NCBI GenBank assembly: GCA_963765375.1
Contig: CAVXVZ010000002.1
Coordinates: forward strand, 124,001-188,000
Origin: Roseiarcus sp963765375
Lineage (GTDB): Bacteria; Pseudomonadota; Alphaproteobacteria; Rhizobiales; Beijerinckiaceae
Direction: 5' to 3'
Length of the DNA stretch: 64,000 nt
Both the position numbers and the translations under genes were made by a program. Below the pieces are notes generated by a model that saw nothing but the letters and a program-made list of their open reading frames with translations, had not been told where the DNA came from and did not search any database. The stretch's first letter is position 1; every line of letters begins with the position of its first letter. Below, one piece after another: positions 26,672 through 35,962 of this stretch.

Positions 26672-26918
26672 ATGGATAAGGATGAAATCGTGTCACGCCT
26701 GACGCCGATATTTCGCGACGTCTTCAACGACAACGCCCTCGTGGTGACGCGAAGGCATGACCGCAGCCGACGTGCCGACCTGGGATTCGCTCTCTCAACA
26801 TCAACATGATTATCGCGGTGGAGAAAGCGTTCGGCGTCAAGTTCAGGATCAAGGACGTTCGCGCGACCTCAAGAATGTCGGCGAACTGCTCGAACTGATC
26901 AAGAGGAAGGCAGCGTAG
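26672..26918 (+). pseudogene. Acyl carrier protein with frameshifts (second set)
   Basis: The frame opens MDKDEIVSRLTPIFRDVFND. After small shifts near 26750 and 26795 it continues ADVPTWDS, NINMIIAVEKAFGVKFRIKD and LKNVGELLELIKRKAA. The phosphopantetheine serine is in the TWDS motif. It is the plus-strand counterpart of the ACP at 24115-24357, set between the FkbH-like gene (16 bp upstream) and an MBOAT gene whose GTG directly follows the TAG. As given, the protein would be truncated. Confidence 0.82.
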
Positions 26919-28332
26919 GTGAGTTTAACCTCGCCGCTGTTCTATATCGCCCTCGTTCCGGCGGCTGGCGCTTTTTCTATCTGCTCCCTGGCCGCTGGCG
27001 GGCGGCTTATCTCCTCGCCCTGTCCTACGCATTTTACGCGCTTTCAAGCCGAATTTATCTGATGCTTGCTGATCGTCGCCTCGGCCGCCGTCTATGCTAT
27101 CGGGCTCGCCATTGCGAAGAGTAGCGACGACGGAGACGAAGCAGGCGTATATGGCCGCTAGGGGTCGCCGCTCGATCGCCGCGCGTGATCCTGGCTCGTT
27201 CAAGGCTGCAGGGGCCTGGCGCGGTTTTCTGCTCCCGCTCGGCGTCTCCTTTTATACGTTCAAATTGATCTCCTATCTCATCGAAATCTACTGGGACGAT
27301 GAGGCAGTCGAGCGCGATCCAGTCGTATTCTTTCTGTTTCCAGCCTTCTTTCCACAAATTGTCAGCGGGCCGATCCAGAGGCCGGAGCCGTTCTTCGCCC
27401 AGATGCGCGACGTCATGGGCGAAGACCTTCGACCTCGATCAAGTCGAAAAGGGATTTCGGCTTCATCCTGGGCGGGCTGATGATGAAGCTGCTGGTCGGC
27501 AACCGCCTGGCCGCTTTCATCGCGCCGATCGACAAAGCCCACGCCAGACTATTCCTATTCGATCGTGTTGACGACGGTCGCCTGCTACACGTTGCAGCTC
27601 TACGCGGATTTCGCCGGCTATACGAACATTGCGCTCGGCGTCGGCAAGCTCTTCCGCATCGAGGGACCGCCCAACTTCAACGCCCCATTCGCCGCGGTCA
27701 ACATTCAGGAGATGTGGCGCCGCTGGCATATGAGTTTGACCACCTGGGTCACGGACTATCTGTTCACGCCGCTGTCGATGTCGCTGCGCGATCTCGGCCA
27801 GACCGGCCTCGTCCTGTGCATCATATTGAACATGGTCATCATTGGCCTTTGGCATGGCCTCACGCTCAACTTTCTCGTTTTCGGTCTTCTGCACGGCGTC
27901 TTTGTCGCCGCCACAGCGCTGATCGTGATGGCTCGCCGGCGCCGCAGACGCGGAGGCGCGAAGCCGGGGTCGGGCGCGAATTGGCCGGCGGCGCTCGGCG
28001 GCATGATCCTGACCTTCGCACTGATGAGCTTTTCACAGATCTTCTGGCATTCCCCAACCTGGAGCCAGGCCACGTCGATCCTTGCGCAGATTACCGGCGT
28101 CGCGGCGAGCGGGTCGACGGGGTGGTCGACCATGCCGCTCAACCTGATCGCGCCCGCCTGGATCTGCCTGGGGATCGCCCTTTATGTCGGCGCAGGCGCG
28201 CCCGGCGCACAGGCGCTCGCACAATCGGCCCGCCGCGCGGTCCCGCAGTGGGTGCAGTACGCCTTCTGCCTGCTCCTGTTGTGGGTCTTTTCGATCCCAG
28301 GAAGCGGACGCTTTGTCTACGAACAATTCTGA
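26919..28332 (+). pseudogene. MBOAT family O-acyltransferase with frameshifts (second set)
   Basis: The GTG at 26919 follows the ACP stop with no gap. Readable parts are MSLTSPLFYIALVPAAGAFF-like at the start, LPLGVSFYTFKLISYLIEIY, FPAFFPQIVSGPIQRPEPFF, and from 27565 an unbroken C-terminal half: YTLQLYADFAGYTNIALGVG, EMWRRWHMSLTTWVTDYLFT, and the catalytic His region NMVIIGLWHGLTLNFLVFGL, ending GSGRFVYEQF. Frame changes occur near 26975, 27065, 27130-27200, 27430 and 27560. It differs clearly from the MBOAT at 18697-22789, so the locus holds two distinct acyltransferases. Confidence 0.87.
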
Positions 28333-28345
28333 CGGGAACCGGGGA

Positions 28346-28786
28346 ATGAGCGCGCATCTGTCGCCGAACAAATGGGGGCTGGTCTTTCACCACCTCGGAT
28401 TGGCGGCGAGCGACCCGGAGGCCGCGGCTAATTTCTTGGCTGGTTTGGGTTATCGGATCGGCCCGATGATCCTTGATCCGCTTCAAAACGCGCGGGTCGG
28501 GATTTGCGCGCACGACCACATGCCGGATGTCGAGATCATCACCCCGGGCGAAGGCGAGGGACCGCTCGACAAGCTGCTCAAGGCCCACAAGGACGGCCTC
28601 GTCTACCACATGTGCTACACGTCCGCCGACCTCGACCGCTCGCTGGAGGCTCTCGAAGGAGACAGCCAATTGTCGGTCTATTCCGTTGCTCCGCCCAAGG
28701 AAGCCGTTCTCTTTGGCGGCAAGCGGGTGTCATTTTATCTGGTCGAAGGCGTTGGACTGATCGAGATCATTGACGAAGCGCGGTGA
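28346..28786 (+). CDS. VOC/glyoxalase-fold protein of the acylation locus
   Basis: 146-residue protein of the vicinal oxygen chelate superfamily. It reads KWGLVFHHLGLAASDPEAAA, NFLAGLGYRIGPMILDPLQN, CAHDHMPDVEIITPGEGEGP, LVYHMCYTSADLDRSLEALE and ends FYLVEGVGLIEIIDEAR. Potential metal ligands are the first-strand His, the VEII Glu, the VYHMCY His and the final E-I-I-D acid, the pattern of methylmalonyl-CoA epimerase-like proteins. It follows the MBOAT gene by 13 bp on the same strand and is intact. It may act on the ACP- or CoA-bound acyl precursor; that is inference from position. Confidence 0.85.
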   Translation: MSAHLSPNKWGLVFHHLGLAASDPEAAANFLAGLGYRIGPMILDPLQNARVGICAHDHMPDVEIITPGEGEGPLDKLLKAHKDGLVYHMCYTSADLDRSLEALEGDSQLSVYSVAPPKEAVLFGGKRVSFYLVEGVGLIEIIDEAR

Positions 28787-28970
28787 ACCGATGCGGTTGG
28801 GCCTCGCGCCGCGATCACGCCGGAGCGACTGCGAACGCAGATGCACCAGGAACGAAGTCGCCGGCCTCGATTGCCTGGCGTTCTTGAGTCTTCTTGAAAT
28901 CTCGGGCCCCGCCGAAGCGACGCCGGTCACAATCCCGCCGCGCCATGCTTTTCGAGGCAAGCGCGAAATC

Positions 28971-29951
28971 TCAGGCCCCGCGGCGGCAAAGAAGCCGTGC
29001 GTCCAGCGGTCTGCGCTCACCCGGTCGAGATGAAGACCGTCGGTCGTGTAGAAGTCCGTCCAGGTTTTCGGGCGTTACGAGCGGCAGGCCGACGCCTTTC
29101 GCGATCGCCTCGGCCTCGATCGTGCGGCCGTGCGCATAGGGAACATCGGTGAGAATCACGCATTTCCCTTGGGCAAATTGCTTTAGGAAATCAATCGCGT
29201 TCGCCGTGCTCTCCTTGACCCGGTCTTCATCGACGCTCCTATCGTAAATGGCCGCATTCTCGGGCTTGACCGGCTCCGCCTGAGGAATCCTGTAATATGC
29301 ACCGGTCTCGCGGGAGCGGAATACGACATATCGTCCTCCGCAGAGCGCGGGAAACCTCCCGCAAACGCGCCAGTGGATATTCTGCGAGAAGCGTTTCCAC
29401 TCATATCGGTTTTCCGCGCCTGAATCGTGCAGCACCGATTGCGCCGCCGCCGTCTCGTTTCGAGAAAAGAAATCGTCGACATTGATCACGAAGACGCTGG
29501 CGCGGGGATGCATCTTTCGCAGGAGGAACTCGTTGAAAACGATGTTCTCGCTGTAACTGAACCCCATCAGATAATACCGCGCCTTGGCGGCCGAGAACCA
29601 ATCTTCCGTCGCCTGGTTGGACAATGCAATCTGGAGCTTGCTATTGCCGAGAAACAGTACGTCAGCGTTGGCGGCGTTTTCGAGCGAGGGCGGTTCGAGA
29701 TTGAACGCGAAGGCGGCGTGCTCGTAATCAGCATAGTTCCGGCCGTTGCAATAAGCCAGGTAGCGCGTGGCGCTATACCCTGCAGCCCCGCAAGCAAAGA
29801 TGAACCGCGTCTTCAGCCAGTAGCCGTAAGATCCGACCGCAGCGATCAAGAGAACGCTGATATAAAGCTTGAGATTGTTGGCGAACACCCCTTCCCGAGG
29901 CTTGGCCAATGTTTGCGACGTCACAGACAGGTTCAACGCAGTCCTCTCCAT
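28971..29951 (-). pseudogene. Membrane-anchored SGNH/AlgX-like protein with C-terminal frameshift
   Basis: 326 residues in the uninterrupted frame. One transmembrane segment (residues about 27-48, LKLYISVLLIAAVGSYGYWL) is followed by a periplasmic domain with ADVLFLGNSKLQIALSNQAT, where GNSK stands where SGNH-type proteins carry their nucleophile. ASVFVINVDDFFSR and GKCVILTDVPYAHGRTIEAE follow. Near 29060 the frame shifts; in the next frame WTDFYTTDGLHLDRVSADRW gives the D-x-x-H pair expected to complete the catalytic triad, and the shifted frame stays open to 28730 under the VOC gene. Such proteins accompany MBOAT acyltransferases and finish O-acylation in the periplasm. Confidence 0.75.
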
Positions 29952-30330
29952 ATCCGATGTCAGAGCAGCGTATGGTGACGGTTTTTTGACGGACGATCCG
30001 CGGCCGAATTCCTTGGCGCGGCCCCCAACTCAGATGCATTGCACGGACTGCCTAGCAAAGACCATACCGGCCGATCGCAACACGCCGCTCAAACCACATT
30101 TGGGTCACGCAAGAGCATAGGGTCCGATTCTCGTCAAGTCCACAACGGAAACCATGTGCCTCCGTGCGGTAAGGCGCGCCGACCATGACCTGCCTGCTTG
30201 CGGCTGCCGTTGGGAGATTCTGTTCAACAAAGAATAATTGGGTTGGGTTGCGGGCAGATTATTTAGCGGTTACAATAATCAACAGGCGGCGGGTGGCGAT
30301 TATCGGCGACTTACTGTTCGGGAGAAGGTC
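29952..30330. other. 379-bp divergent intergenic region
   Basis: Separates the minus-strand SGNH-like gene from the plus-strand cytochrome c' gene. The part from about 30215 to 30290 is AT-richer and may hold a promoter. A purine-rich GGGAGAAGG precedes the cytochrome start at 30331. No gene or repeat is supported. Confidence 0.5.
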
Positions 30331-30769
30331 ATGAAACGCTTGACGACTGTGGTAATTGCCTTGGCCTGCGGCGTCGGCGCGGTTTGGGCCGACACCGATC
30401 CGATCGCCGAGCGGCGCGCGCTCATGAAGAACGACGGCATGGCGGCGAAGAAGATGTTCGACATGTCGAAGGGGACCATTCCGTTCGATCTAACGACAGT
30501 GCAGGAACTCGTTGAAGACGCTCTATGAGGGCGCATCCAAATCGGCGGCGCTCTTTCCGGACAACAGCAAGACCGGCGGCGGCACGGCGGCGCTGCCTGC
30601 TATATGGGAAAACAAGGCCGACTTCGAGGCCCGCTTCGCCAAATTCGGCAAGGACGTCGCCGCAGCCCAGGCGGGCATCGTCGATGAGGCGAGCTTCAAG
30701 AAGCTCGCGCCGGCGGTGTTCAAGAATTGCGGCGGCTGTCACGAGCTCTACAAGGCCAAGAGCGGCTGA
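30331..30769 (+). pseudogene. Cytochrome c' (periplasmic), one-base frameshift
   Basis: Cytochromes c' are periplasmic four-helix haem proteins linked to NO binding and stress. A signal peptide (MKRLTTVVIALACGVGAVWA) is followed by ALMKNDGMAAKKMFDMSKGT and PFDLTTVQE. Near 30505-30515 the frame breaks. One frame over it continues LKTLYEGASKSAALFPDNSK, TAALPAIWENKADFEARFAK and FKNCGGCHELYKAKSG, with the CxxCH haem site near the C-terminus. The joined protein would be about 145 residues, the family length, so one base change repairs it. A two-haem cytochrome follows 24 bp later. Confidence 0.85.
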
Positions 30770-30792
30770 CATTCGAGCGCGCCCGCGCTCGA

Positions 30793-31713
30793 ATGAAGCG
30801 GATCGTTTCCGTCGTCGCGCTGCTGGTCGCCGCCGGCCTCGCGCTGGCATGGGTTCTGTCCGCGCCGAAACCTCGCTACGCCGAGGCGGGGTGGCAGGCG
30901 CTTGGCCTCGCCGGCGACCCTGCCGCCGGGCGGCTTGTGTTCTTCGCCGGCGGCTGTGAATCCTGCCACAAGTCGCCCGGTCAGGACGACCCTTTGCGGC
31001 TCGGCGGCGGGCTTGAACTCAAGACGCCATTCGGTTCGTTCTACCCGCCGAACATTTCGAGCGACCCGGTCGACGGGATCGGCGGCTGGCGCCCGGTCGA
31101 CATCGCCAACGCCCTGCTGTCGGGCGTTTCCCGCGACGGAAAGAACCTCTACCCGTCTTTCCCCTACCCCTCTTACCAGCGGATGACGTCAAGTGACGTC
31201 GCCGATCTCATCGCGTTCCTGCGGACTTTGCCGGCCGTTCGGGGCCGGGCGGCGGCGAATGATCTCGCGTTTCCCTTTTCCATTCGCCGCGCGGTGGGTC
31301 TGTGGAAGCTCCTCTATTTCGACAATGCCGGCCTTCGCCCCGACCCCTCGCAAAGCGGCCAATGGAACCGTGGCCGCTACCTCGTCGAGGGCCCCGGCCA
31401 TTGCGGCGAATGTCACACCCCGCGCGGCCTTCCGGGTGAGACGGACCCGAGCCGGGCGCTCGCGGGCGCGCCTTTGCCCGACGGACACGGCAAGGCGGCG
31501 AATTTGAGAGGCGGAGACTTCCTCAACTGGACGGCCGCCGACATCGTGGAAGCCCTGACCAGCGGCTTCACCCCTTCGGGCGACGTCCTCGGCTCCGGCA
31601 TGACCGCGGTGGTGCGCAATCTCGCCCGGTTGCCCGAGTCCGACCGCCAGGCGATCGCCGTCTATCTCAAGAGCCTCCCGCCCCTCGGCCCGCCCGCGCC
31701 GGCGAAGCCATAG
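30793..31713 (+). CDS. Two-haem c-type cytochrome
   Basis: 306-residue protein with an N-terminal membrane anchor or signal (IVSVVALLVAAGLALAWVLS) and two class I cytochrome c domains. The first haem site is FFAGGCESCHKSPGQ, followed by GGGLELKTPFGSFYPPNISS. The second is VEGPGHCGECHTPRGLPGE. This resembles the cytochrome subunits of periplasmic alcohol or gluconate dehydrogenases. It follows the cytochrome c' gene closely and is probably co-transcribed. A partner for the quinoprotein at 16857-18686 is conceivable but they are 12 kb apart. Confidence 0.9.
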   Translation: MKRIVSVVALLVAAGLALAWVLSAPKPRYAEAGWQALGLAGDPAAGRLVFFAGGCESCHKSPGQDDPLRLGGGLELKTPFGSFYPPNISSDPVDGIGGWRPVDIANALLSGVSRDGKNLYPSFPYPSYQRMTSSDVADLIAFLRTLPAVRGRAAANDLAFPFSIRRAVGLWKLLYFDNAGLRPDPSQSGQWNRGRYLVEGPGHCGECHTPRGLPGETDPSRALAGAPLPDGHGKAANLRGGDFLNWTAADIVEALTSGFTPSGDVLGSGMTAVVRNLARLPESDRQAIAVYLKSLPPLGPPAPAKP

Positions 31714-32061
31714 CTCGACATCGAATCGGGGCCGCGAGGTCGGTCCCGCCGATCCGTTTGGGTTTTCTTGGCTCGTGGCCGTTTGGCTCCGAAGACCCCC
31801 GCTTCTGACCTTTGGGTTGCCTTGGATTTCCTTGGATTCTCTCGTCCGAATCGAGACTTTTCAAAGGGTTGCGCGGCTTGAAGCGGGGTGGACTTTATCT
31901 TGCCGCTGTCGGAGCGATGGAACCGCCGGAACAGGAGCCCACAATCTTGTCACGTGGAAGGGCAGAAATGTTCATGGGGCGAGCTTACCCGTACTTCTGA
32001 TTTTCCGCAAGAGATTGTCGTTCGACCTGTTCCCCTTTGGCCCCTGCCCTGGCGGCCCCGC
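31714..32061. repeat. Gene-free region with degenerate T-rich repeats
   Basis: 348 bp between convergent genes. From about 31756 to 31850 the plus strand repeats TTTGGGTTTTCTTGG-like segments (TTTGGGTTTTCTTGG, TTTGGCTCCG, TTTGGGTTGCCTTGGATTTC, TTGGATTCTC) at irregular 20-30 base spacing. It resembles the regular 21-bp array at 15700-15804 and the degenerate array at 61618-61702. No coding sequence is supported. Confidence 0.55.
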
Positions 32062-33303
32062 TCAGCCGGCGCTCGGGCGGGCCGGCTTGACGGCGCCTCT
32101 TGACAGCGGCCCCGCCACCCGCTCGTAGGCGCCGACATACTTCCGCGCTTCGTTCTCCCACACGAAAGTCTCCGCCGAAAGTTTGGCCCCCGCCGCCGCC
32201 GAGCGCCGGCGAAGGTCGTCGTCCTCCATCAGGCGGAGGCAGGCGGAGGCGAGCCCCGACGGATCGAGCGTCGGCGCGTAGACGCCGGCTTCGCCGAGGA
32301 GCCGCCTGGTCTCCCGAAGGGGATAGCAGGCGGTCGGAATCCCCAGCGCGCAATATTCGAACACCTTGTTCATGCTCATCACGTCGTTGGCCTCGTTGAA
32401 CGGATCGGGGATGACGCCGATGTCGAAGGCGCTGATATGCGCGAGCAGCCGCTCGCCGCTCAGATAGCCGGTGAAGCGCATGAAGTCTTCAACGCCAAGC
32501 GAGCTCGCAAGCGCCCGCACCGATTCGAGCGCCGGGCCGGAGCCGACGACGACGGCGGAAAAATCGCGAAACCCCTTGGCCTTGACCAGATCGGCGACCG
32601 CGCGCACGAAATGATCGACGCCATCCTGCTCGTTGATGATGCCGAGATAGCCGAGCACGAACTTGCGCCCGCCATGCAGTCCGGGTTCGGGCTCGACGCG
32701 GTGGATGCGCTTGCGGTCGGGCACGCCGTAGACGACCTCGACCAGCGATGGCGCCTTGCCGCCGCGGCTGACAGCCAGGTCCTTGAACGTCGCGTTGGCG
32801 GTGATGACGAAATCCGCCATCGCGTAGCTCATCCGCTCGAAAAACATGAGCGCCCGATAGAGAAAGCCCTTGTGGCCATATTTGACGACGAACAGTTCGG
32901 GCCCGACGTCGTGCTGGTCGAAGATGAACCTTTTGCCCATGAGCTTGAACGGGGCGGCGGCCAAAAAGATGAGATCGGGCGGATTGCAGGCCTGGATGAT
33001 CGAAAAGCCGCGCTCGCGGTGAACCTTGATCAGAAGCCGGAATTCGTGAAGGAGCGCGGCCGAATATTCGCGGAAGTAAGCGAGCGCCCCGCGCCCCTCG
33101 GGCGGCAGCGCGTGCCGGTAGATCGCAATGTCGTCGATGACCTCGAACCGCTTCGGATAGGCCGCGTTGGCCGGGCAGATCACTGAGACCCGCCACCCGG
33201 CCCGGGCGAGGGCCTGGGCCTCCTGCCACACCCGCCGATCGAAGGGGACCGGCAGATTTTCGACGACGATGACACAGGATCGGGATTGACGCGGCGGCGG
33301 CAT
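32062..33303 (-). CDS. Glycosyltransferase family 4-type protein
   Basis: 413-residue retaining glycosyltransferase of the GT-B fold, probably for exopolysaccharide. The N-terminal acceptor domain reads IVVENLPVPFDRRVWQEAQA and GWRVSVICPANAAYPKRFEV, with FIFDQHDVGPELFVVKYGHK. The C-terminal donor domain has RKFVLGYLGIINEQDGVDHF, VVVGSGPALESVRALASSLG, and the E-x7-E type signature NEANDVMSMNKVFEYCALGI. The N-terminal DRRVWQEA pattern is shared with WbuB-type enzymes. It lies next to UDP-glucose dehydrogenase on the same strand, 96 bp away, which fits polysaccharide synthesis. Donor and acceptor are not known. Confidence 0.9.
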   Translation of the reverse strand: MPPPRQSRSCVIVVENLPVPFDRRVWQEAQALARAGWRVSVICPANAAYPKRFEVIDDIAIYRHALPPEGRGALAYFREYSAALLHEFRLLIKVHRERGFSIIQACNPPDLIFLAAAPFKLMGKRFIFDQHDVGPELFVVKYGHKGFLYRALMFFERMSYAMADFVITANATFKDLAVSRGGKAPSLVEVVYGVPDRKRIHRVEPEPGLHGGRKFVLGYLGIINEQDGVDHFVRAVADLVKAKGFRDFSAVVVGSGPALESVRALASSLGVEDFMRFTGYLSGERLLAHISAFDIGVIPDPFNEANDVMSMNKVFEYCALGIPTACYPLRETRRLLGEAGVYAPTLDPSGLASACLRLMEDDDLRRRSAAAGAKLSAETFVWENEARKYVGAYERVAGPLSRGAVKPARPSAG

Positions 33304-33399
33304 GGCGACTTTCGATTGCGGGTTTTGCGGGTTCGGTCAAGAATGGCGGCTCTGCTGCCGCCGCGCCATCGGGCCTGCGATGATGCTGACTGCGGCGCG

Positions 33400-34719
33400 T
33401 CAGCCCTCTCCGCCAAAGCCCCGACCGACGCAGACATAACGAAATCCGAGCGTCTTCATTGCCTTTATCGGATAGATGTTGCGCAGGTCGACGATGATCG
33501 GCGCGGCAAGGCAGGCTTTGACGCGCGCAAGGTCGAGGGCCCGGAACTCGTCCCATTCGGTGACAATCACCCCAGCGTCGGCGCCTTTGAGGCAGGCGTA
33601 GGCGTTCTTCGCGAACTCGATTCCGGGCAGTAGCGGTTTGGCCGTTCGAAGCCCTTCCGGATCATAGGCGACGACGCGAGCGCCCGCCGCTTGCAGCTCG
33701 GGGACGATGACGAGACTGGGCGCGTCGCGCATGTCGTCGGTCTTGGGCTTGTAAGTGAGGCCGAGCACCGCGATCCGTTTTCCCGCGACCGAACCGCCGC
33801 ATGCGGCCACGACCTTGGCGGCCATGGCCGTCTTGCGCTTGTCGTTGACGTCGACCAGCGTTTCGACCAGCCGGATCGGAGCCTTGGCGTCGGCGGCGAG
33901 CTTGGTCAGCGCCAGCGTATCCTTTGGAAAGCACGAGCCGCCGAAGCCTGGCCCGGGATTGAGGAACTTGCGGCCGATCCGGTCGTCGAGACCGATGCCG
34001 TGCGACACGTCCAGAACGTCGGCGCCGACACGTTCGCACAGGTCCGCGATCTCGTTTATGAAGGTGACCTTCATCGCCAGGAACACGTTGGCCGCATATT
34101 TGACCATCTCCGAGCTGCGGCGGGACGTATAGACGATCGGTCCGCCATTGCGTTCGATGGGCTGGTAGATCTCGCGCATCACCTCGCGCGCGCGGTCGTC
34201 CTCGACGCCGATGACCACCCGGTCGGGCCGCTTGAAATCGTGAATCGCCGCGCCCTCGCGCAGGAATTCCGGATTTGACACGACGGCGAACCTGTCGCGC
34301 GGCGCGCGCTCGGCGATGATGCGCTCGACCTCGTCCCCGGCGCCGATCGGGACGGTGGATTTCACGACGACGACGGTGAAGTCCTCGATGACGCCGGCTA
34401 TGTCGCGGGCCGCGTCGTGCACGAAGCGCATGTCGGCCGAGCCGACCTCGGCCAGCGACGGCGTGCCGACAGCGATGAAGATCGCCTGCGCCCCGCGCCC
34501 GGCCTCCTTGAGGCTGGTCGTGAATGCGAGCCGCCCGGCGCTTTGATTGGCCAGGACCAATTCGCTCAAGCCTGGCTCATAGATCGGAACGCGCCCTTCG
34601 CGCAGACCCGCCACTTTGCTCTCGTCGACCTCGACGCAAACCACTTCGTGGCCGAAATCGGCGAGACAAGCCCCTGATACAAGCCCGACATAGCCGGCCC
34701 CGATCATTACGATGCGCAT
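33400..34719 (-). CDS. ugd: UDP-glucose 6-dehydrogenase
   Basis: Oxidises UDP-glucose twice with NAD to UDP-glucuronate, a precursor of acidic polysaccharides. The product is 439 residues. The start MRIVMIGAGYVGLVSGACLA contains the Rossmann GAGYVG. Other family motifs are IFIAVGTPS, SNPEFLREGAAIHDF, SEMVKYAANVFLAMKVTFIN, and the catalytic cysteine in GPGFGGSCFPKDTLAL. The C-terminal domain has VLGLTYKPKTDDMRDAPSL and VDLRNIYP. The frame is open five codons further upstream, but MRIVMIG is the family start. It is followed by the GT4 gene and is divergent from thrB. Confidence 0.97.
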   Translation of the reverse strand: MRIVMIGAGYVGLVSGACLADFGHEVVCVEVDESKVAGLREGRVPIYEPGLSELVLANQSAGRLAFTTSLKEAGRGAQAIFIAVGTPSLAEVGSADMRFVHDAARDIAGVIEDFTVVVVKSTVPIGAGDEVERIIAERAPRDRFAVVSNPEFLREGAAIHDFKRPDRVVIGVEDDRAREVMREIYQPIERNGGPIVYTSRRSSEMVKYAANVFLAMKVTFINEIADLCERVGADVLDVSHGIGLDDRIGRKFLNPGPGFGGSCFPKDTLALTKLAADAKAPIRLVETLVDVNDKRKTAMAAKVVAACGGSVAGKRIAVLGLTYKPKTDDMRDAPSLVIVPELQAAGARVVAYDPEGLRTAKPLLPGIEFAKNAYACLKGADAGVIVTEWDEFRALDLARVKACLAAPIIVDLRNIYPIKAMKTLGFRYVCVGRGFGGEG

Positions 34720-34996
34720 CAAGCGGACCCCCATCCCATTGCCGCAGCCATGGCGCCGCCACGTCGCCCGTGACGGCGCGACATCCGAACTGATTTCCTC
34801 CGAACGCCAATATCGAGGACCCTGGCGACTGGTCGTGATCCGCTCGAGCCGCGCTGAAAGCGCGGTCTCCGCTCGCCCGGTCGCGCGCCCGCGGGCACAC
34901 GTCCGACGACGAAACGCGGCGATTGACGCGCCTTATACACGCCGTTAAGCGGGTCCGCCATCGCTCTCCCTCGATGCGCCGGTTCAACGGACGGAC

Positions 34997-35962
34997 ATGG
35001 CAGTCTACACCGAAGTCTCGGACGACGCGCTGCGCGCCTTTGTCGCCCTCTATGAGATCGGCGAGGTGACTTCGTTCAAGGGCATCGCCGAAGGCGTCGA
35101 GAACTCCAACTTCCTGATGCGAACGGCGAGCGGTCAATATATCCTCACCCTATACGAGAAGCGGGTGAAAGCGGAGGATTTGCCTTTCTTCATTGGGCTG
35201 ATGGAGCATTTGGCTCAACGCGGCGTCACCTGTCCTCAACCGGTCCGCAACCGCGCCGGCTCCGCGCTTGGCGAGCTCGCCGGCCGGCCGGCGACGATCG
35301 TCACGTTCCTCGACGGCTTGTGGATTCGCCGGCCGAACGTTCGCCATTGCGGCGAGGTCGGGGAAGCGCTGGCGCGCATGCATCTGGCCGGCGCCGGCTT
35401 CCCGTTGAAGCGCGCCAATGCGCTCTCGCTCGAAGGCTGGCGATCCCTGTTGCGCGCCGCGGAAGCGCGCGCGGACGAGGTCGCCTCGCATCTGAGCGAG
35501 GAAAGCGCCACGGAGATGGCGTTTCTCGCGGCTCACTGGCCGAGGGATTTGCCAAACGGCGTCATTCATGCCGATCTTTTCAACGACAACGTGTTCTTTC
35601 TCGGCGAGAAACTCTCCGGCCTCATCGACTTCTATTTCGCCTGCAACGACGCGCTCGCCTACGATCTGGCGATTTGCCTCAGCGCTTGGTGTTTCGAACC
35701 CGACAACCAGTTCAACGTTTCAAAGGGGCGGGCGATGATCGCCGGCTACGAGCGATTGCGGCCGCTCGGCGAGGCGGAGATCGCCGCCCTGCCGCTGCTC
35801 GCGCGGGGCGCGGCGCTACGCTTCATGCTGACGCGGCTCGTCGACTGGCTGAACGTGCCGGCGGGGGCGAAGGTCGCGCCGAAAAATCCGCTCGAATATC
35901 GCGACAAATTGCGCTTCCACCAACGGGTGAGGTCGGCCGCCGACTATGGGCTCATGCGGTGA
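34997..35962 (+). CDS. thrB: Homoserine kinase, type II (ThrB of alphaproteobacteria)
   Basis: Phosphorylates homoserine with ATP in threonine synthesis. This form belongs to the aminoglycoside-phosphotransferase-like fold, not the GHMP family. The product is 321 residues: MAVYTEVSDDALRAFVALYE, GVENSNFLMRTASGQYILTL, the catalytic loop PNGVIHADLFNDNVFF, and LIDFYFACNDALAYDLAICL for metal binding. Its TGA overlaps the GTG of rnhA by four bases. In many Hyphomicrobiales ispH precedes thrB-rnhA; here it does not, and an ispH remnant lies 18 kb away. Confidence 0.96.
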   Translation: MAVYTEVSDDALRAFVALYEIGEVTSFKGIAEGVENSNFLMRTASGQYILTLYEKRVKAEDLPFFIGLMEHLAQRGVTCPQPVRNRAGSALGELAGRPATIVTFLDGLWIRRPNVRHCGEVGEALARMHLAGAGFPLKRANALSLEGWRSLLRAAEARADEVASHLSEESATEMAFLAAHWPRDLPNGVIHADLFNDNVFFLGEKLSGLIDFYFACNDALAYDLAICLSAWCFEPDNQFNVSKGRAMIAGYERLRPLGEAEIAALPLLARGAALRFMLTRLVDWLNVPAGAKVAPKNPLEYRDKLRFHQRVRSAADYGLMR

